From NCBI GenBank assembly GCA_019914995.1, contig CM034128.1, positions 10,993,501 through 11,057,500 on the forward strand: a DNA stretch of 64,000 bases. The letters are read 5' to 3'. Below, piece by piece: positions 24,288 through 35,900 of the stretch. Below the pieces are notes generated by a model that had not been told where the DNA came from, did not search any database, and saw nothing but the letters and a program-made list of their open reading frames with translations. Numbering within the stretch: position 1 is the stretch's first letter; every line of letters begins with the position of its first letter. The translations under genes and the position numbers were made by a program. The DNA is from Acanthochlamys bracteata (Eukaryota > Streptophyta > Magnoliopsida > Pandanales > Velloziaceae).

Positions 24288-27200
24288 GTGTGCGATATGC
24301 ACACACAATATACTGTGCGCGGACATCACGCACATCAAATCTGGAGCGTCCGATCTAAATCAGACGCTCCATAATCAACCCGAAATATTCTCTTTACGGA
24401 GATACTGTGTAAGGGCACGTTCATAATTTCGTGCCCTTACACAGTGCTTTGTATATTATTTTTTTTTTCAATTTTCTCCATTCTCTTTCCTCCTCCTCTT
24501 CTCTGATTCGTTCCTCTTCTCCGCCGATCCCTCCATCGCCTCTCCGAGCCGGCGATCATCGATATCCGGCAAAAATCTTAGTGTCATGCCGCCTCCAATC
24601 TTCTCCTTCCTTTAATTTCTCTCTCAATCTTTCCTTTCTCGAAGCCGATCGAAAACCCGACGGCTTTCTATGGCTTGCTTACGGTTTCTTCTTCATTCTT
24701 TTCTTTTCATCTCCTTGTTAGTTCTCATTCCGGCTCTCCAGATCCCGTTTATCTTCTCCTCCTCGTGATCAATTTATGTTTTCAGTTTCGAATTTTGGAG
24801 CCGGATTCGAATTTGGCCGAATTAGAATTTTTTTCCCTTTTTTTTAATTTAATTTTTTGGGAGATGCAGTATGCTCTCTTGGTATTCAGAATTGATTACT
24901 TAATACAAAGATCATTTTTAAAAATTCTTTTGGTCTGCACCTTAAGTGATTTTACTGATTTTTGTTTCTTTTGTTATAATGGTTTTGTTTTTCAAGTTGA
25001 TTCAGAGCTGTCTTGGAATGACTTACAGTTGTTTTGAAGTTTTTGGTAGCTTGAGAAGCTCGATGGAACTGGTGTTGAAAGAGTTCGATGACTGGTTTTT
25101 TCTTTTCCAATTTGATTGAATTTGGCCTTTTGGAGTTGGTCACTTTGATACAATTTTTTGTTGCCTGGCAACGTAAGTATTTCATGTTCACAATTCTTAA
25201 GCTTGCTACATTATGCAGTTTATGAGCTTTGGAATTTTTTTTCTAGACAAATTGTACTTGAAGCAGATGCAGTTTTATGAACTTGCAGATGTTATTTTAA
25301 TTAGTTTACTTTGTAAAACTGCAGGCAGCAATCATGGCTGCTGTTGCATCTCACCAACTGTTGTTGCTACTGTGGATGGAAGGATTGTTTTGAAGGATCA
25401 TATAACGCAGGTAGAATATTAATCCTATTTTCTTTTATTTAGTCCTTTTTAGGATGTGAAAATTTATCATCATGATAAAATGTCTGCAGTATAGGTTAAT
25501 GTTATGGTAGTCCACTGTGTGATTTATGAAGCTGATTTTGCAGCATTCCTACAAATGCTTTCGAAAATCGGAAAGATCTCATACTTCAGAATTACACTGG
25601 TAAGTCATTTTTATTCTTTCATGTATAATGTCTAAAGCGAATTTATTCTTAGTTGGCCATAATTGTGATGAAAAATGTTTGCTGTAGGTGAATGTTATTA
25701 GAGACCTCTATGTGATTTGTTACGGAACTCATCTTGCTGCCTTCCTGCAAAACTTTTTCAAAATTGAGAGTCTGGGAGAGCTCGGCCTTTCTATTCAACG
25801 ACACATTATGTGGCGGGAGAGCGGTGTTGCAAAACTTCACTACTACTACAGGAGAGGTTCATGCTACAAGCTAGCTGTGAAAGTGAATGATTGCAAAAAG
25901 TTTATTTCTGTTGAGCACACCTCCTGCAGGTTGAGATTGAGTATGAATATGAATGGTTTTGTTTTAGATTAAATCTGTGAATAAGTTGAATGTCCAAACA
26001 GGTCCATCAGGAGTCTAAGACAGTGAGCTATATGTTTTAGATTGAATGTGAATCCAAACAGGTCCACCAGGAGCATAAGTTTCATACTTACATTTGTATA
26101 TAGCTTCAATGACATTTGTTGATATGAATATTTTTTTTAAATACGAAAAGAGTTCTTGGAATGTGAATGGATTGGGATGTCAATAACTGTGAATGGATTG
26201 AATCTCAAATAATTGTGAATGGATATGAATGTCAATAGTAGTGATTAGAAGATGAATGTGTATAGAATGAGATATATCAATAGTAGTGATTGGAAAATAA
26301 ATGTCTAAAGAGGTCTTGTTAATGAAATCACAATGTGAATGCATGATAGAGACCCTAGCAACGAAGTTGCTCTCCAGAGAGCTAAACTTACTCTTTCATG
26401 ATTCATTCATTTACAAGCTTTATAATTCATTCATTCACAATCAACATAGCACTTTCATTTGCAACATTGGCCACAATTTCATTCACAACAACTATTTTCG
26501 CAATGCTTTAAAGCTTGTAACTATTTTCATTTACATTGTAAATGAGAATTACAACATTCATTACAACTTGCACAACATTACATCATTATATCATTTTACT
26601 TAAAAACATTCACAACACACAATACAAGCTCTCTCAGATGATCTGAGAATTCTACCAGTACCTTCATCTTTCTTCGCCTAAAGTCATTACTTCCCCTTGA
26701 ATACCAATATCCCACCCTGATAGATAATGAATAAATGTAAAGAAAAAATAATATTGCTATTTCATATTAGTATAAGAGTTGGGGCTTCAAAAAGAGCATT
26801 ACAAATACGCATAACACACAAAAGAAAAACCTGTTGCATCCAACTAGCTCTGTCATCTAGAGTGGCTTCAAGTAAAATTTGTCTAGAAAAAAAATTCCAA
26901 AGCTCATAAACTGCATAATGTAGCAAGCTTAAGAATTGTGAACATGAAATACTTACGTTGCCAGGCAACAAAAAATTGTATCAAAGTGACCAACTCCAAA
27001 AGGCCAAATTCAATCAAATTGGAAAAGAAAAAACCAGTCATCGAACTCTTTCAACACCAGTTCCATCGAGCTTCTCAAGCTACCAAAAACTTCAAAACAA
27101 CTGTAAGTCATTCCAAGACAGCTCTGAATCAACTTGAAAAACAAAACCATTATAACAAAAGAAACAAAAATCAGTAAAATCACTTAAGGTGCAGACCAAA

Positions 27201-27824
27201 AGAATTTTTAAAAATGATCTTTGTATTAAGTAATCAATTCTGAATACCAAGAGAGCATACTGCATCTCCCAAAAAATTAAATTAAAAAAAAGGGAAAAAA
27301 ATTCTAATTCGGCCAAATTCGAATCCGGCTCCAAAATTCGAAACTGAAAACATAAATTGATCACGAGGAGGAGAAGATAAACGGGATCGCTGGAGAGCCG
27401 GAATGAGAACTAACAAAGAGATGAAAAGAAAAGAATTAAGAAAAACCGTAACCAAGCCATGGAAAGCCGTCGGGTTTTCGATCGGCATCGAGAAAGGAAA
27501 CATTGAGAGAGAAATTAAAGGAAGGAGAAGATTGGAGGCGGCATGGCATTAAGATTTTTTCCGGATATCCATGATCACCAGCTCGGAGAGGCGATGGAGG
27601 GATCGGCGGAGAAGAGGAACGAAGCAGAGAAGAAAGAGGAGGAAAGAGAAATGTAGAAAATTGAAAAAATAATAATATACAAAGCACTGTGTAAGGGCAC
27701 GAATTACGAACGTGCCCTTATACAGTATCTCCGTAAAGAGAATATTTCGGGTTAATTATGGAGCGTCTGATTTAGATCGGACGCTCCAGATTTGATGTGC
27801 GCATAGTGTGCGCACATCGCGCAC
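24288..27824. mobile_element. Foldback element 1 (3.5 kb, arms of nearly 1 kb)
   Basis: The left arm 24288-25264 and right arm 26865-27824 are inverted copies. The inner part is nearly perfect: a 79-codon frame at 24952-25191 (-) is repeated with identical translation at 26938-27177 (+). The outer part shows roughly one difference in 15-20 bases by eye. The subterminal region has an imperfect palindrome (GAGCGTCC GATCTAAATCA GACGCTC) and a block with GTGTAAGGGCACG. Both ends abut (TA)n runs, so a target duplication cannot be told from the microsatellite. Arm sequence resembles a pyrimidine-rich plant 5' UTR (TTCTCCGCCGATCCCTCC), as in MULE-type elements that carry host promoter pieces. No transposase was recognised in the 1.6-kb middle. 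Confidence 0.9.
25265..26864 (+). other. Interior of foldback element 1, possible captured exons
   Basis: Short open pieces with exon-like edges occur: about 25325-25410 (acceptor AACTGCAG, ATG in good context, donor CAG|GTAGAA), about 25544-25599 (TTTTGCAG acceptor, CACTG|GTAAGT donor) and 25688-25972 (94-codon frame). I recognise no family in any frame. From 25970 to 26330 there are repeated GTGAATG / CCAAACAGGTCCA(T/C)CAGGAG units, and from 26390 to 26600 inverted CATTCAC units, perhaps another small inverted element. I cannot assign a function. Confidence 0.4.
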
Positions 27825-28030
27825 CTATATATATATATATATAATTTTTATTTTATATTATTTTGATCAAATGATTATATAAAAATAAATTATTTTTTCA
27901 ATTGAACTAAAATTTCATTAGTACATTTTTAACTTATAACTTTTAGTATCAAATAGTAAAAATTGAATCTAAAGATCACCCTTATCATAAACCAGAAAAA
28001 AATATCCCTATATTTTTCTTTTATATATAT

Positions 28031-29475
28031 ACACGCGCATACTGATAACTGTATACATAGCGTACATCAAACTCTGACCGTCGGATCTTGATCCGACTGT
28101 CAAATTTAATACTCATACTGTGCTCACGGAGTCACTGTGCAAGATACGATCCCACGGTCAGATTTAATGCTCACACCACTCGCTCACGATATCCCTATGT
28201 AATGGTTACCAGGTAATTTTCTTATTTCTTTTTCTTTCTTCTGTTTTGTTTTCTCGCTTCTTCCTCTCTTCTTCTCTGCAGCCGTGCTCCTGAACCCTCT
28301 CCCTCTCGCGATCCTCCTCCGGCCGTCTTCTTCTTTCAACTCCTGGCGATATCCTCCGGCATTCTATCTCCGGCTTTTTCTTCTTTCAATTTCTTGCAAC
28401 AGCTGATCATTTTTCCGTCGCGCCTACGTATCAAACTTTAGCAATGCCGGAGTTCGTCGCAATAAAACTCGAAACCATTATTTTCTCTTTTCCTATTTTT
28501 TCTATTCTGTCATCAATCTTACTGCCATTTTTTTCTTTTTTTATTTCTCCACGTTTGCTGCTGAAATTGCCATTCAAGATGGGATCAAAAGCAAAGAGTT
28601 TGTTTTTCATTTTTCCTTAAAGATTTGATCTTTGTGATTGAGAGTATTACGGCTCGATTGTTGTAAGAAGGCATTGTTAATATGAGAACAAGTAAACCAC
28701 TTCGAGTTTTCATTTTGAAATTTGTTATAATTTATTATTCTAGAATTAATAATTTTTATACTATGGGTGTAGCGGAATTACAAATTCTTCTTCATGTTCG
28801 TCTTCTCAGCCACCCTACTCTACAACTGTGTCTTTACTGGGTATACAATATAGAGAATCCTCGATGCTGAGCAGACAATAATCTGGAGGGTATGATTATA
28901 AGAATTTCTTTCCTGCGAGCAGCTTTTCTTTAGGCTTTCATACACTCCAGCTTCTTCAAGGAGCTGATCCATTTCCAAAAAAAAGCTTTGAAAACATCGA
29001 TGATAGATACAGTTAATAACGGTGAAATTAATGACGAAAAATAAATAAATAAAATAGGAAAAGAGAAAATAATAGTTTTGAGTCTTATTGCGACGAAATT
29101 CGGCAATGTTAAAGTTTAATACGCAGGCGCGACGAGAAAATGATCAACGGCCGCAAGAAATTAAAAAAAGAATATGCCAGAGATAGATTGCGGGAAGATA
29201 TCGCGAGAAGTTGAAAGAAGAAGACAGCCAAAGAAGGATCGCGTGAGGGAGAGGAGCACGACTGCGGAGAAGAAGAGAGAAAAAGCGAAAAAACAAAACA
29301 AAGAAAAAAAAAACAAGTAAGAAAATTACCCGAGAACCATTACACAGTGATACCGTGAGTGAGCGGTATGAGCATTAAATCTGACCGTGGGATTGTATCT
29401 TGATCCTACGGTCAGAATTTGATATATGCGATGAGCGCATACACTTATCAGTGCGCACGTAACGTGCACAATGTA
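28031..29475. mobile_element. Foldback element 2 (1.4 kb)
   Basis: The left arm (28031 to about 28545) and right arm (about 29010-29475) are inverted copies: CTGACCGT..GATCTTGATCC near the ends, then GGTTACCAGGTAATTTTCTTA / TAAGAAAATTACCCGAGAACC, then a CT-rich stretch and the GCAATGCCGGAGTTCGTCGC block against its inverse near 29090-29110. Arms are clearly more diverged than in element 1. Both ends abut TATATATA. The ends share the design of element 1 (a CATCAAA..CTG..CGTC.GATC palindrome), so the two appear to be related families. The 460-bp interior has no recognised gene. Confidence 0.85.
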
Positions 29476-29730
29476 TATATACAGTTTCAAGTATATAAAA
29501 CAACCGTAATAAGATATGGAAATTCGAGCACGTCATTAGCCTGGTAGTTTAATCCTGCGGTCCAATACAAGGCCTATTAGATGGGACCTGTGATTATTTA
29601 ATCCACGTGGCATGCAAATTTAATGCCACGTCATTATGAGACCTGAATGGATACTTGGCCCAACAAAGAATATCTTCACTTTCACTTTCCAAGAATCGAC
29701 ATTTTATCTGATCACTGAGTGATCCGTAGT

Positions 29731-29755
29731 GAAGAAGAAGAAGAAGAAGAAGAAG
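29731..29755 (+). repeat. (GAA)n repeat in the 5' UTR of the J/ferredoxin gene
   Basis: Eight GAA/GAAG-type triplets directly upstream of the ATG at 29779. Confidence 0.9.
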
Positions 29756-29778
29756 ATCATCTCAAGCTGTTGAACAAA

Positions 29779-32025
29779 ATGCAAGCAGCTGTAATGGTGC
29801 AGATGGTGAAAAGTAGCGCTTCTTCTTGTTCAACCTTGCGTGGGCTTGGAAAACTGCAACACCGGCGGGGGCAGCGAAGTAGCTCTGTCTCGGTTTCAGT
29901 GCGAGCTCGATGGAATGGAGATGGAGAAGAGTTAGGAGATCTTTACGAGCTTCTTGGAGTTGATAGTAGAGCAGGGCAGGTTGAGATTAAGAGGGCTTAC
30001 CGAGGGTTGCAGAAACGGTGCCACCCTGATGTTGCAGGGCTTACAGGGCACGACATGGCTATTGTACTTAATGAAGCTTACTCTGTTCTTTCTGACCCTG
30101 TTTCCCGTTCCATCTACGATCAGGTTAAAGCAAACAGACATGCTATTTTAGTGCTTTTCACCGTATGTGATCCTTTGATGACCTGAAGATGGAGTTAAGA
30201 ATTCGAAGAGCTACTGATAATGCATGATATTTTATTAATCTTGTTGTGAAATAAGCTTCTGTTTTATTGCTACACTAACATGGTATAAAAAACAAATGTT
30301 CGAAGCTGTAAGAATCATGATTTCCCTCTTTACACGAGGTATAATCGTTGATTAGCATCTAAGTTTATGCAGGAGCAAGCAAAACTATCAGACTTCAAGG
30401 GCTACACAGGCAGGCCTTCATATTCGACTTGGTGTGGTTCTGATCATGAAGATCGTGCTGTATTTGTTGATGAAGTCAAATGTGTTGGTTGCCTAAAGTG
30501 TGCCTTACTTGCTAGCAAACATTTGCAGTGGAATCAGTTTATGGGCGTGCGAGAGTTGTTGCACAATGGGCTGATACCCAAGAAAAGATCGTTGAGGCAA
30601 TTGAAACATGCCCAGTCGACTGCATCTCGTAAGAGTTGTTTTAACCTCATTGATCTCTATACAAAATTCACTGTTCTTCCTATGCCCGCTACTATAGCTA
30701 TAGTTCTATTCTAGACTTTTTCTAGAAGTGAATAAATGTTGTTCCAGTTGAGAAGATTCCTTCCATTATACACGTTCTTTTTGTTTTGTTTTTTTTTGGG
30801 AACAGGACTATTGAACGAGAAAATCTTGCAGCTCTTGAGTTCCTCATGTCCAAGCAGCCGCGAGGTAGTGTAAGGATGACAGCAGGCAACACAGCTGGGG
30901 AACGAGTATCTAATATCTTTGCAGATCTTGAAAAGTTCCAAAAAAGGTATAAAGAAATGAAGGAGAAGACATCAAAAAAGAACTCGAAGGTGAAGAGATC
31001 TTATACAATAACAAGACCTTTCCATGCCTATGGCTGGCTACTCATAAGTAAACATAATTTCAGTTGCAGCATTTTTATAGACACTAAGCATTAATCACCT
31101 ACATGGAATGGACGTATACGAGGCCACTGTTGCTTCTTTTCTCCTAAATTTTTGTTATAAAAATTCCCAGCTGATTGACATCCATGACAATAAGTGCATG
31201 CGTAACGAGGGCTGGTATCTATCTATATCGGTGCTTTAATGGGACTTCTCCTCGGCAGCTACTTCTTTATTACGCTAAAGAGCTAAAATATACTATTATT
31301 TTTTGAGCACTTGATTCTTGTTTTAGTGTTTTATGGCATCTTTTTTGTGTTTATCTTTTGTCTGTCCGAATCTATGCAAGCTACTGAGGAGTATAGTTGT
31401 AATACAGGTACCTGACCTCCAGAGGAATGCCAAAATGTCTGCGATGCAAGGAATCAGATCAATCTTGAACTGGTGGTACACGCAATCTGCAACCCCTGTA
31501 AATCAGACAGAATCATCGAGGAATCTGATAGGTACAAGTAAGGCTTCAGAGGCGAACTCAGAGAGGCTTCTGCAAGCTGCAGCCATAAGAAAGGAAAGAG
31601 GAAGATCTCTGTGTACGTCAGTAAACATCAGGAACAATGAAAACTATTGGAGTCCAGCACTGGTCTTACCGTCACCAGCAAAAGCTTCAAAAGCCATCAC
31701 ATCATTTGATCCTACATCAAAACATGAACAACATAAGTTGAAAGAGAAAAAAAGTGTGGTAGGTTTTGATCAGGAAAGACAACAACCAGTAGGTGTGGAG
31801 ATTCCTGCTCTCATGGGAGTAGTGTCAGCTGTGATTGTTGCAGTTGACGGTAGACAAATAACAGACTCAAGACTTGTTGAACACGTAGGGGGATCCTTGG
31901 CCTTGGAAGTTGTTAATAGCTTTGAGCTACAGGTTCTCCTAGCAGTTTTTGCCTGGTTTATAATTGGAATGGCAACCATGGGAATGGCAGTTGTCCTTGA
32001 AAACTTCGGAATTCTTAAAAAGTAG
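29779..32025 (+). CDS. Chloroplast J-domain/[4Fe-4S] ferredoxin protein (DJC76-like), exon 2 frameshifted
   Basis: Exons 29779-30123, 30373-30628, 30806-30989 and 31408-32025. Exon 1 has a Ser/Arg-rich plastid transit-like N-terminus and a J domain (LYELLGVDSRA..KRAYRGLQKRCHPDVAG; HPD at about residue 90). Exon 2 carries the bacterial-type ferredoxin motif CVGCLKC, and the distal CPVDC near 30607-30621. Exon 4 ends with a hydrophobic segment (VLLAVFAWFIIGMATMGMAVV). This layout is that of the plant DJC76/DJC77/DJC82 plastid proteins, with DJC76 favoured by the neighbourhood. Between CVGCLKC and CPVDC, near 30515-30520, one base is missing from a run of A. Exon 2 measures 256 bases where 257 is needed, and the frame changes. 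Otherwise the model gives 467 residues. This is either a real null allele or a sequence error. The first ATG is chosen as start. An upstream frame starts only at GTG. Confidence 0.85.
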
Positions 32026-32930
32026 TTGGAAAATATGTGAATGCATAACCAGAAATATTAAGGGTATATTTTAATTGCAAAAAACTTATTCTCTCTAGAT
32101 TTAAATGCGGTCATTTGATATGCTCTTATTATCACTCCGAACATTAATTCTATCCAATTATACTTTCCTCTATTTTTAACTCTAAATTTTATTTCCATTG
32201 AATTTTATTTCTCACTGAATTTAACTTTACAAAATTTATTGTAATTAAAGCAAGTCCTACAGCCAATGATTCTCTGTATAACGATGCTTTTAGAGTGTTT
32301 TAATGTGAATCTCATCAAAATGCGTTTACTAGAGTAACATGCATTCATTTTGCAGTAATGCTAGTTATCGTCACCATTAAGTAATTGATATATTACAACA
32401 AGAGCATTTATCTCGATAAATAATCAGATATCTTATTAGAAATATGCAAATCAGCAGACTTATTTTAACAACTACCCATACTTAAATATTAGAACCTTTG
32501 ATTACATCTATTCCATAAGGATGTCAAAAAGTACCTGCAATCTTAATAACCAAAGCTTCTTGCCTTGCACAACGATGTGAGCAAATATCACAAATTGCTA
32601 GCAATAATGAGAAAAATCTGGTCTTAAGAAAAGGATTCCAATCATAAGTTAACCTTATAACTCATACACCGTAAAGGTTTTTAAGCTAGTCAAAACAGGA
32701 GAAAGTGAAACTCATCTAACTCAAGTTATCCAAATGCACCCTAGACAAAACATCTTCCTATGCTCTCAGGTAAAAATTGAGTTCTATCACTAATGAAAGC
32801 CAAACTGGAGCAAGAATTGAACTTTCCTGCTGCACTAGAACCTCACTTCAGTAGCGTAATTCTAAACTTGCACTCGATGATGCAGCGCCGAGCAGAAGTT
32901 ATGCAGGTGCTAAACACAGAAGAAGTCATC
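32026..32930. other. Intergenic stretch between convergent genes
   Basis: AT-rich and gene-free. It should hold the 3' UTRs of the J/ferredoxin gene and of STT3B. The 63-codon frame at 32793-32984 is antisense to the STT3B 3' end and is not a gene. Confidence 0.6.
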
Positions 32931-35900
32931 TCACCATCTGTTTTTTGGCGGTTTAACTTTGTATATGCGGACAATCCAGTTTGATGTTGTAAATGCCTCT
33001 TCCAAGTATTCAAGCTTTATATCTTTATTGCCAATTTCCACTCCCCTTGCACGATCATACCTGTCATCAACACAAAAACTAGTATGTTAGTATATCCAAA
33101 GATATCAAGTTTAATAAATCATTCATAAGGTTGGGCTTGACATACAAAGCCAACCATTATTCAGACGAGTTTCATCCTTTCTATTATTCTTTTCTCAAAT
33201 CATTACTGCTAGATGTACAATTGCATGACTTCCTTGGGTACGCTTTCCAGCCTATATGACATATTGCAAAAGAAGTATTTCATACTGACAACAAGCACTA
33301 GAAGAAGAGCAGCATACCCAGGAGGCCTTCCATATTCTGTTGTCAGCTCTCCAAACCGATAATAAGAAAGCTTGTACCTATCAAGTACCAAAACAGGAAG
33401 TTATTCAGAACAAATTACAGGCGAAGTTCTGAATTAATGCCAAAAGAAAAGAAAAACCAGTAGCAAGAACAAACGACGCTCGAGTTCTTAGCCATAAATT
33501 ACAGTCAAGTATCAGCGTTACATGGAGGCTTTCATTCAAGTTGTCACATCACTATTCAGTGACATCTTGTAAGCTTGGGTGATAATAAATCTTCCAAAAG
33601 GAGGAAAAACAGTGTTTATTGTGCTCATATCAAATGGCTATTCTGGTCATGGTACAAACATATGGATCATACCATCCACGAAAATGGAGCTCTCACGAAA
33701 CAAAAGAAAATGATTTTGGGGAAAACTAAGATAAAAAATGATTAATATAAAATAAACAGAAAGTAGCACTAAAAGAGTATTTGGCAGAAGATGCATCTTG
33801 GTATTAAAATATTGTATCTCTTAGGAGAGTATTTGGCATGCATCTTGGTATTAAAATATTATATCTGTAGTACATCTACAGCCAATAAACAAAGTGCTTA
33901 CATTAGACAGTTCAACATCTTTGGTGCTGCCCCTTTGTCAACACGGTACTCTCCATTCACAAGATAATCTGGTTCCTTTATAACAGGGAAGACACCGCCC
34001 CCAATTCTTACCATCCACAGAAATCTGAGCATTAAGAAAATGTCATTATTAGAACTACAACAATGATTAGTAAAAATAGGATAGAAGTGATTGGAATAGC
34101 ATCAAATATTAGATGAATACAAGTAACAAGTGGCAAAAACACTAGATAAAATGTCATCTGCAGTTGCTTACTTGTTAATATCATCTGAAGAATATCCTGT
34201 AACCCCACCAAATACAACAAGAACATAGTCTACATCAAGAGAGCGCATTATTTCGTATGCCTCATCTTCATATGATGACATAGCACGTCCAACTGTAGCA
34301 ATATGTGTATTGTTCCAAGTATTATTGTCCACTATAACAGTTCTGTTTCCCATGGCAGTAATTTGGTACCCATAATCCCACCAGGACATCACCTTAGCAT
34401 CAGGAGGAGTATTTTTCCGAAGCCAGAAATACGCTTCACGATAATCATCAAAGATGACTCTGCCACCATGGGCTCCTCTTGCAGCCAATACAATAGATGG
34501 TGAAGAATATGCCTCAGATGTGACCCAAGTGCAATGTTTAGCATATTGACTAAGGAGATAAAGGGCACCAACAAGCAATGCTATAGCACCATTTCTTTGG
34601 AAAGGAAGAGGTCGATCAAGAGACGCCTGGCAATATAATGAGGAGATAATATATATAGTTTTCAGCAGCATAAACAAGCCGTCATCAGACTGTAAGACAG
34701 GACATAATTGTAATACATGTTATAACAGAAAAGAAATTAAATATGCTGATTGACCATCCAGATTGTCAGAACATTATGCTGTAAGCGAATAACTGAATCC
34801 TTGTTTGTCTCATATCTATCTAAGAAGTTGCTTAATTGAAAAGAACACAGTGTACATGGTGTCAAGAATAGGAATATGTAAACACTCCACAAAGCTAAGC
34901 AAGTAGTGTAACCAAAGATGTCTCAAGTGAATGCCTGTGAATCATCTATAAGATGCCATTATGAAAAACTAAATGCGAAGATGCAAGTAACTATCTGGTC
35001 AAACGCCAATTTCCTCCACCATGAACCATTTCAGAGAAAGGTTCTCTCACTTTATTAAATATTTCCATTTTAATTAACTCAAAGAATCAAGTGGACTACT
35101 CCTCTTGTGTGCAAAATCTCTTTCATTTAAATAAAAAATACAAAAAAAAGCAGCCATAAGGATCAGAAGATGAGTTAATCCAGGTCCAACCTTGTAAAGA
35201 CTGGTTTAAGTTAGTCGACAGATCAACACCAAGTAGCATATACTTCTAGTACTACAATGAAAGATAACTGACCTTAGCAGAAGCCTTCAAGCCACCTGTT
35301 CCTTTGCTAGATCCAGTTTGAGGAGCCTTGTTCTTGCGAATCAAAGTTGTTAAGTTCTTTATCGTGGCAGAGACTGCAACTGCACCAATCAAACATACAG
35401 CTGGTGTGGCAACAAGAATCAAACGAACCATCACGCCAGCAAAATACATGCTGGTAAGGCCATACATGACTAAAAATATCAAAGCATCTGATAGACGCTT
35501 AAAGCAGAAATATAGTCCTGCTGGGAAAAGGAAAAGAAGGATGTGAAAATCAAACATGAAGGATGACCATGCAGTTGGCTGGTGTTCAGAGACAGATGCT
35601 ATGATGGGAATATGGTCCTTAGCATAAGTTGGATCAAGCAAGGAGTAAAAACGGCCAGTCCACGGAGATATGTAACCAGATGCCATGCCAATTCCAAGTC
35701 CAAGTGTACCCACAGAAATTGCAAAAGTCAAGGTAATTCTTAGGAAGGCTTGGAATAACTTAGGATCATTAATTAAGTATTTCACCCAATCCAGAAAGTA
35801 GAACACCTGCACATGAAGACCAATGCTAAGATAGTAGTAACAATAAACAGATTATGACAACCGTATAAATTAATAAATAGACATCAGAGTACAGAATAAT

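Larger units (their letters stand above)
23700..28012. repeat. Split palindromic element P0, halves 23.70-23.86 and 27.84-28.01 kb
   Basis: The left part (ATTTATAATCG..AAATTCAATATTCACTA.. to TTAATCAAAATAACAG) and the right part (TTTGATCAAATGATTATA.. to TTATCATAAACCAG) are each a half-unit of the same palindromic family, facing each other. Both inner edges run into AT dinucleotide tracts, which in intact members form the palindrome centre. I infer one palindrome opened at its centre by insertion of P3 and foldback element 1. Two independent half copies would be the alternative. Confidence 0.5.

Noticed and set aside
24952-27177. Two identical 79-codon ORFs on opposite strands, looking like a duplicated gene
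   Set aside because: They are mirror positions of the foldback arms, have Lys/Asn-rich composition typical of AT-rich DNA, no start context and no family match. The identity is explained by the inverted repeat.
34303-34503. Plus-strand ORF opposite STT3B exon 3
   Set aside because: Pure shadow of the conserved WWDYG-containing exon.
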